From: Nocardia sp. alder85J
GTDB lineage: Bacteria > Actinomycetota > Actinomycetes > Mycobacteriales > Mycobacteriaceae
Assembly (NCBI RefSeq): GCF_020176955.2
Contig: NZ_JAIUCZ020000012.1
Span: 186,001 to 250,000 of the forward strand
Direction: 5' to 3'
Length of the DNA: 64,000 nt
The translations under genes were made by a program, and so were the position numbers. The notes below the pieces were generated by a model. The model was given only the letters and a program-made list of their open reading frames with translations. It was not told the DNA's origin and did no database searches. Shown here piece after piece: positions 52,401 through 61,400 of the stretch. How positions within the stretch are numbered: position 1 is the stretch's first letter; each line of letters begins with the position of its first letter.

Positions 52401-55400
52401 CGGTGCCGGATCTGGTGGCCGGTGAACTGTATCTGGCCGGAATCCAGCTGGCCCGGGGGTATCACGGGCGAGCGGGGCTGACCGCCGAGCGGTTCGTGGC
52501 CGATCCGTTCGGCGGCGGGCGGCTGTACCGGACCGGCGATCTGGTGCGGCGGCGCCGCGACGGCGTCCTGGAATATCTGGGCCGCACCGATTTCCAGATC
52601 AAGTTGCGAGGGCAGCGGATCGAGCTCGGGGAGATAGAGGCGGCGCTGGCGGCGGTGCCGCAGGTGCGGGCCGCCGCGGTGCGGCTGGTCCGGCACGACA
52701 CCGGTGACCTGCTGGCCGCCTGTGTCGTCACCGACCTCGCGGATCCGGCGGAGGTGCTGCCGCCACGACTACGGGCGCAACTGCCTTCGTACATGGTGCC
52801 GACGGTGTACGTGCGCCTGGAGGCGTTGCCGCTGAACGCCTCCGGCAAACTCGATCGCGCGGCGCTGCCGGAACCGGTGGTGGCGGCGGTGGGGTACCGC
52901 GCTCCGGTGACGGCCGCCGAACACGCGGTCGCGACCGTCTTCGAGCAGGTGCTCGGAGTGGAACGGGTCGGCGCCGCCGATGATTTCTTCGCCCTCGGCG
53001 GCAATTCGCTGGTGGCGACCCGGATTTCGGCCCGGCTGTCGGCATGGTCGGGTGCGGAGGTGCCGTTGCGGGCGCTGTTCGAGCATCCGACCGTGGCGGG
53101 GCTGGCCGCCGCGCTGTCGCAGGAGCCGGTCGCGGTGCGGCCGCTGCTCGCGGTCCGGCCCCGGCCGGAGTTCGTGCCGCTGTCCTATGCGCAGCAGCGG
53201 ATGTGGTTCCTGGAACAGTTCGACGCCGGTTCGGCGGTGAATTCGCTGGTCGCGGCGATCCGGCTGGAGGGCCGTCTCGACGAGGGCGCCTTGCGGGCCG
53301 CAGCCGGGGATCTGGTGACCCGGCACGAATCGCTGCGGACGGTCTACCCGGCCCGCGACGGTGTGGGATATCAGCGGGTATTGCCCGCGGCCGCCGTCGA
53401 ATTCCGGTCCGGCACCATTGCCGAATACGAAATCGAGTGCGCTGTTCAGGAATTCGCGCGCCGTGGTTTCGATGTCGCGGCGGCGGCGCTGATCCGGTTC
53501 ACCCTGCTGCGGATCGCGGCGGAATCCGACGCGGCCGAATCCGGTTCCGGCCGGTTCGTGCTGGTCGTCGCCGTGCACCATCTGGCGGCGGACGGCTGGT
53601 CGATCACCCCGTTGGCGCGGGATCTGTTGCGGTCCTACCGCCGTCGCGTCGAAGGCGACCCGGCGCAGCCGGATCCGCTACCGGTGCAGTACGCCGACTA
53701 CACACTGTGGCAGCGGGAACTGCTCGGCGCCGAGGACGATCCGGATGCGCGGATCAGTCGCGGGATCCGGTTCTGGACGACCGAACTCGACGGATTGCCG
53801 GATCTGCTGCCGTTGCCGGCCGACCGCCCGCGCCCGGCGACGGCCTCGGGACACGGTGACCGCCTGCGGTTCACGCTGGATCCGGCGCTGGTCGCCGATC
53901 TGCATCGGCTGGCGCGCGATTCCCGGGCGACCCTGTTCATGGTGGTGCACGCGGCCTTCACCGTATTGCTGGCGACGCTGTCCGGGCAACGCGACATCGC
54001 CGTCGGCACCCCGGTCGCGGGGCGCGGTGATCCGCTGCTCGACGACGTGGTCGGGATGTTCGTGAACACCGTCGTGCTGCGCACCGAGATCGCGCCGGAG
54101 TGGACCTTCGCCGACCTGCTGGCCGCCGTGCGGGATCGCGACCTGCGCGCGTTCGAGCGGGCCGAACTTCCCTTCGAGCGGCTGGTCGAGGTGCTCGACC
54201 CGCCGCGTTCGGCGGCCCGGCACCCGCTGTTCCAGGTGATGCTCGATCTGCCGGCCATCGACCGGACCCCGTTCCGGCTGCCGGCGCTCACCGGCACCTG
54301 GGTCGACATCGACACCGGCACCGCGAAATTCGACCTGCAACTGACCCTCGCCGACCAGGAGGACGGGCTCGCCGCGGTCTTCGAGTACGCGACCGATCTG
54401 TTCGACCCGCCGACCGTGGCCGGATTCGCCCGCCGGCTGCGGCTGCTGCTGGAAACCGTTGCCGTCGCGCCCGATCGGCGGCTGGACCGGCTGAACCTGC
54501 TGTCGGACGCGGAATCCGCACTGGTGTTGCGGGATTGGAACGCCACCGAATGCTCGATCGGCGCGCTGCTGCCACCGGGGCTCGACCCCGCGACCGCGAC
54601 CCTGCCCGCGTTGCGGGAGGCGCTGGCGGTCCGCGATCCCGGGCTGCCGGCGGTGACCTTCGAGGGAATCACCCTCACCCACGGCGAATTCGCCGCCCGG
54701 GTGCGGCGGCTGGCCCGCTGGCTGATCGAACGGGGCGTCGGCCCCGACGTTCCGGTCGCGCTGAGCCTGCCTCGCTCGCTGGACCTGGTGGTCGCCGTGC
54801 ACGCGGTGGTGGCCGCTGGTGGTGCCTACGTGCCGTTGGATCCGGAGCAGCCGCCGGAACGCCTGCGGCACATCCTCGACACCGCGCAGCCGGTCTGCGT
54901 CCTCGCCGCCGAGGCGCAGCCGGGGCTGCCGGAGGCCGGCGTGGTCCGGCTGGACCGGCTCGACCTGTCGGCGTATTCCGCTGCGCCGGTCACGGATACC
55001 GAGCGGCCGGCCCCGTTGCGGCCGTCGAACACCGCCTACGTGATCTTCACCTCCGGGTCGACCGGACGGCCGAAGGGCGTCGCGGTGCCGCATGCCGCGA
55101 TCGTCAACCGGCTGCTGTGGATGCAGCGCGAATACCCGCTCACGGCCTCGGATGTCGTTCTCCAGAAGACGCCCGCCACCTTCGATGTGTCGGTGTGGGA
55201 GTTGTTCTGGCCGTTGCAGACCGGCGCACGGCTGGTGGTCGCGGCGCCGGACGCGCATCGGGATCCGGTCGCGCTGACCGCGTTGATCGAGTCCGCCGGG
55301 GTCACGGTGCTGCATTTCGTGCCGTCGATGCTCGCGGCATTCCTGACGGCGGGTGACATCGGGGCGTGCGGTTCGCTGCGCCTGGTCTTCACGTCGGGGG

Positions 55401-58400
55401 AGGCGCTCACCGCGGCTCCCGCGCAGCGGATGCGGGCGACGACCGGTGCGGCCGTCCACAATCTGTACGGGCCCACCGAAGCCGCCGTCGACATCACCCG
55501 GCACGAGGTGACCGACACCGAACCCGATCTCGTCCCGATCGGCCGTCCGGTCCTCAACAGTCGCGGCTACGTGCTCGACGACCGGCTGCGGCCGGTGCCG
55601 CCCGGCGTCACCGGCGAGTTGTACCTCGCGGGTACGCAATTGGCGCGCGGCTACGCGGGCCGGGCCGATCTGACCGCGGACCGGTTTGTCGCCGATCCGC
55701 ACCGGCACACCGGCTCCCGCATGTATCGCACCGGCGATCTGGCCCGCTGGAATGCGGACGGTGAGCTGGAATATCTGGGCCGCAACGATTTCCAGGTCAA
55801 ACTGCGTGGCCTGCGGATCGAACTCGGTGAGATCGAGGCGGCGGCCGCCGAGGTCGCCGGGGTGGCGCGGGCGGTGGCCGTGGTGCGCGCCGAGCGTCAC
55901 ACCGGCGACCGGCTGGTCGCCTACCTGGTCCCCGTCCCCGGCGCGACCGTCGACCTCGACGCGGTGCGCGCCGCGATGGCGCGGCGGCTGCCGTCCTACA
56001 TGCTGCCCGAGGCGTTCGTGACGCTGGACACGCTCCCGGTCACCAGTTCCGGCAAGCTGGATCGCGCGGCCCTGCCCGCTCCGGCGCTCGAGGAGCGGGC
56101 GTTCCGGGCGCCGACGGGTGCGGAGCAGCGCCTGGTGGCGACCGTGTTCGCCGAGGTGCTGGGTGGAATCCCGCACGGCCGCCCGGGAATCGGCCGCGAC
56201 GACGACTTCTTCGCACTGGGCGGCAATTCGCTGGTCGCCACCCGGGCGGCGGCCCGGCTCGGCGCCGCACTCGATGTCCATGTCCCGGTGCGGATGTTGT
56301 TCGAGGCACCGTCGGTCGCGGCACTGGCCGCCCGCTTGCAGGAGCATGCCGGGGCCGCGGCCCGCCCGCCGCTGACCGCCCGCACCCGGCCCGCCCGGTT
56401 GCCGCTGTCCCCGGGGCAACAGCGCATGTGGTTCCTCGACCGCTACCGGGCCGGCGCCGCCACGGATACCGCCGCGGCGACCGACAACATTCCACTGGCC
56501 CTGCGGCTGCGCGGTGACCTGGATCGGGACGCGCTGGCCGCCGCCCTGACCGATGTGGTCACCCGGCACGAATCGCTGCGCACCGTCTACCACGACGGCC
56601 CGGAGGGACCCGAACAGGTCGTACTCCCCGCGGCCCCGGTGGAATTGCCGCTGGAGCCGGTGGTCACGATGGCCCTGCCCGCCCTGCTGGCGGCGCACGC
56701 CCGGATCCGATTCGACCTGGCCGCCGCGATCCCGTTGCGCGCGCGCCTGTTCCGGCTCGCCGCCGGCGATCACGTCCTGGCGATCACCGTGCATCACATT
56801 GCCGCCGACGGCTTCTCGCTCGGGCCGCTGGCCCGCGATCTGGTCGTGGCGTACACCGCGCGCCGGTCCGGGCACGCGCCGCAGTGGCAGCCGCTGGCCG
56901 CGCAGTACGCCGACTACACGCTGTGGCTGCGCGACATTCTGGGCGCCGCCGACGATCCCGGCTCCGAACTGCGTCGGCAGCTGGACTATTGGCGCACCCG
57001 GCTGACCGGATCGCCGGAACAGCTGGATCTGCCCGCGGATCGGCCGCGCCCGGCGGCGCCGTCGTATCGCAGCGGCACCCACCGGCTCGGCATCGATTCG
57101 GATCTGCACAGTGAACTGGGTGAACTCGCGCGCAAGCACGAGACCACGCTGTTCAGCACGGTGCATGCGGCGCTGGCGGTGCTGCTGGCCCGGCTGTCCG
57201 GCACCGGCGACATCGCGCTGGGCACCCCGGTCGCCGGGCGTGGTGACGCCGCGCTCGACGATCTGGTCGGCATGGTGGTCAACACCGTGGTGCTGCGCAC
57301 CGAGATCGATGTCCGCAGCCGGTTCGACACCGTGCTGGACGCGGTCCGGGCCGACGATCTCGCGGCGCTGTCGCATGCGGACGCCTCATTCGACGCACTG
57401 GTCGAACTGCTCGCGCCCGCCCGGGTGGCGCATCGGCATCCGCTGTTCCAGGTGGCCCTGACCTTCCAGAACTTCACCGTCCCGGACTTCGAGACGGCGG
57501 GACTCGACATCCGCCCGGTGCCGCTGGCGGCGCCCGCGGCGAAGTTCGACCTCCAGTTCACGGTGGTCGAGCAGTTCGGCTCGGACGGCCGCGCCGGTGG
57601 TCTGGATATCGAGATCACCTATGCCACCGATCTTTTCGACGCGCCGACGGTGGCGGTGCTGGCCCGCCGGTTCGAGCAGGTGCTGGCGGCGGTGGCCGCC
57701 GATCGCACCGTGGTGGTCGGCGACATCCAGTTGCTGAGCGCCGAGGAACAGCGCCGCGCACTGTACGAGTGGCCGATCACCGGCGCCGACGAGGCCGGAA
57801 TCGACACGGTGGTGGCGCGTTTCGCGGCCGCGGTGGCGGTGGATCCGGATGCGGTGGCGGTACGGGACGGCGACACCTCGCTCACCTACGCCGAACTGGA
57901 TGCCTGGTCGAACCGGCTGGCCCGGCGGCTGATCGGGTCGGGAGTGCAGCCGGAAGCGCTGGTGGCGGTGGCCTTGCCGCGTTCGGCGGAGTTGGTGGCG
58001 GCGCTGCTGGCAGTGCTCAAGAGCGGCGCCGCGTATCTGCCCGTCGATCCCGCCTATCCCGCCGATCGCATCGAATGGCTGCTCGCGGACGCACTTCCGG
58101 TGTGCGCGCTCACCAGTGCCCGGAGCGGACCGGCCCGAGGCTGGTTCGGCGGCCCGGTGATCGATATCGACACGGTGGCCTGGGATCGGCTGGATTCCGG
58201 GCCGATCGGTGACCGGGACCGGCGACGGGCGCTGCATCCGGCGCATCCCGCCTACGTCATCTACACCTCCGGGTCCACCGGGCGGCCCAAGGGCGTGATG
58301 ATCCCGCACCGCAACGTGATCCGGCTGCTCGACAACACCCGGCGGCACTTCGGATTCGGCGCCGACGACGTGTGGACGCTGTTCCATTCGTATGCCTTCG

Positions 58401-61400
58401 ATTTCGCGGTGTGGGAACTGTGGGGTGCGCTGCTGACCGGTGGCACGGCGGTGGTGGTCGACCATGCCGTCACCCGGTCGCCGCAGCAGTTCCGGCAACT
58501 GCTCGTCGACGAGCGGGTCACGGTGCTCAACCAGACGCCGTCGGCGTTCCATCAGCTCGCCGCCGCCGATCTGGCGCTGCCGCCCGCGCCGTACCGGCTG
58601 CGCCGGGTGATCTTCGGCGGTGAGGCGCTGGATCCCGCGCGCCTGACGAGTTGGTTCGAAAGATATGGCCGCACACCGGAACTGGTGAACATGTACGGCA
58701 TCACGGAGACCACCGTGCATGTCACCCATCAGGTACTGGATCCGGCGCGACCGGCCGCGCTGATCGGCGGCGCGCTCGCGGGACTGGCCGTGCGGCTGCT
58801 GGATTCGCGGTTGCGACCGGTGCCGGTCGGGGTGCCCGGCGAGATCTATGTGTCCGGTGGCCAGGTGGCGCGCGGCTATCTGGGCCGTCCCGCGCTGACC
58901 GCGGGCCGGTTCGTCGCGGATCCGTACGGCCCGGCCGGAGCGGTGGCGTATCGCTCCGGCGATGTGGCGCGGTGGACGGCCGCGGGTGCGCTGGAGTATC
59001 TGGGCCGGGCCGATCATCAGGTGAACCTGCGCGGTTTCCGGATCGAGCCGGGCGAGATCGAGGCCGTGCTGCTGGCCGCCGACCGGGTGCGCGAGGCGGT
59101 CGTGATCGTGCGCCACGACGACACCTTCGAGGACGCCCGCCTGGTGGGGTACGTGGCCGCCGACGGCGCCGTGGATCCGGAGTCGTTGCGCCGCCGGGTC
59201 GCGGCGCGGCTGCCCGAGCACATGGTGCCGGTCGCGATCGTGATCGTCGAGCGAATTCCGTTGACGGTCAACGGAAAACTGGATCACGCGGCGCTGCCCG
59301 CGCCGCACTTCGAGACCGCTGCGCATCGCCGGCCCGCGACGCCGGCGGAGGATCTGGTGGCCGCGGTCTACGCAGAGGTGCTCGGCGTGGAGGCGGTCGG
59401 CGCCGACGACGACTTCTTCCGCCTCGGCGGCGGTTCCCTGGCCGCGGCGCGGGCGGCGGCGCGCATCGGTGCCGCACTCGCGACGGTGGTCCCGGTCCGC
59501 TGGGTGTTCGAGGCGCCGCGGGTGGCCGATCTGGCGGCGCTCGCGATCACGGCCGGGCGGGCACGGCCGGTGCTGCGCGCCGGCGACCGGATCGGCCCGA
59601 TCCCGTTGTCGCCGGCCCAGCAGCGGATGTGGTTCCTCAACCGGTTCGACGATGCCGGTGCGGCGTACCACATTCCGCTGATCCTGCGAATGTCGGGACG
59701 ATTGCAGGTGGCGGCGCTGCGGGCGGCCGTCGGCGATGTCGTCGCGCGGCACGAATCACTGCGGACGGTCTACCCGGACACCGGTGGCGCACCCGCGCAG
59801 GTGATCCTCCCGGTCGGGGAGCCGGTGCTGCCCGCATCGATTGCGGTGTCCGAAGCCGAAGTGGCGCAGCGGATCCAGCAGCTCGTCGGCACTCCGTTCG
59901 ATGTCACGGCGGAGCCGCCGGTACGGGTGCGGCTGTTCGAGATCGGCACGGCGGGAACCGAACACGTCCTCGTCGCGGTGCTGCACCACATCTCGGCGGA
60001 CGGCTCCTCGGTGGGACCGTTCGCCCGGGACCTGATGTCCGCCTACAGCGCCCGGCTCGGCGGCAACGCGCCGTCGTGGCCGCCACTGCCGGTGCAGTAC
60101 GCCGATTACGCGGTGTGGCAACGGGCGCTGCTGGGTGACGAGAACGATCCGCAGTCGTCGGCGGCCGAGCAGATCGCGCACTGGCGCGCCACGCTCGCGG
60201 GACTGCCGGATCAACTGGATCTGCCCGGGGATCGACCGCGCCCGCCCCGGCAGAGCCTGCGCGGGAGCCGGGTTGCGCTCGCCGTCGCTCCCGATGTGCA
60301 TGCCCGCCTGCGGCGGGTCGGCCGGGCAGCGGGCGCCACATTGTTCATGGTCGTGCACGCCGCCTACGCGGCGCTGCTGGCCCGATTGTCGGGCAGCACC
60401 GATATCGCCGTCGGCGCCCCGATCGCGGGTCGTGGTGACGCGCTGCTCGAGGATGTCGTCGGCATGTTCGTCAACACCCTGGTGCTGCGCACCCGGGTGC
60501 ATCCGGAGCAGCGGTTCGGCGCCCTGCTGGCCGGCGTGCGCGCTGCGGACGTCGCCGCCTTCTCGCATGCCGACGTACCGTTCGAAATGCTGGTGGAGGC
60601 ACTGAATCCGCAGCGCTCGACCGCCCGCCATCCGCTGGTGCAGGTCGGGCTGTCGTTCCAGAACCACGAGCGGACGGTGCCGCGACTACCCGGGCTGACG
60701 GTATCCGAATACGAATGGGACACCGGCACCGCGCAATTCGATCTGCACCTGTTCGCCGTCGATCACTACACCGACACCGGCGAGGCGGCCGGCATGGAGC
60801 TGGCGCTGGGCTACGCCACCGACCTGTTCAGCGCGGCGACCGCCCAGCGGATCGCGGAGCAGCTGGCGCGAGTGCTGGAGACGATCGCCGGCGGCGAGGA
60901 TCCGGTGATCGGCGACCTGGATCTGCTGGGGCCGCGGCAGACCGCGCTGCTGCGTACCTGGAACGACACCGCGCACCCGGTCGCCCCGGTGACCCTGCCC
61001 GAGCTGTTCGCGCGGCAGGTGCGGAGGTCACCGGAGGCGGTGGCCCTGCTCGACGGGACCGACGAGTCCGGAATCCGGCTCACGTACGCCGAACTCGACG
61101 GGCGGGTCAACCGGCTGGCCCGCTATCTGATCGCCATCGGAGTGCGTCCGGAATCGACTGTCGCCCTGCTGTTGCGGCGATCAATCGATCTGGTGGTCGC
61201 GATGTACGCGGTCGCCGCGGCGGGTGGCGCCTACGTGCCGATCGATCCGGATCATCCGGCCGAGCGGATCGCGGCCGTCCTCGCCGCCGCCCGGCCGGTG
61301 TGCCTGCTCGGCACCGATGACGCTGTCGCGGTGCACGATTCGGCCGAAACGGCCGGCATCCGGCTCGATCGGCTGGAGCTGTCCGGATATTCGGCGGCGC

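Noticed and set aside
53678..57376. 1232-residue open frame on the minus strand inside the NRPS
   Set aside because: GC-rich shadow of the plus-strand coding frame; no ribosome site and low-complexity His/Arg/Gln sequence. Similar minus frames at 50219-52696 and 57386-59752 are rejected for the same reason.
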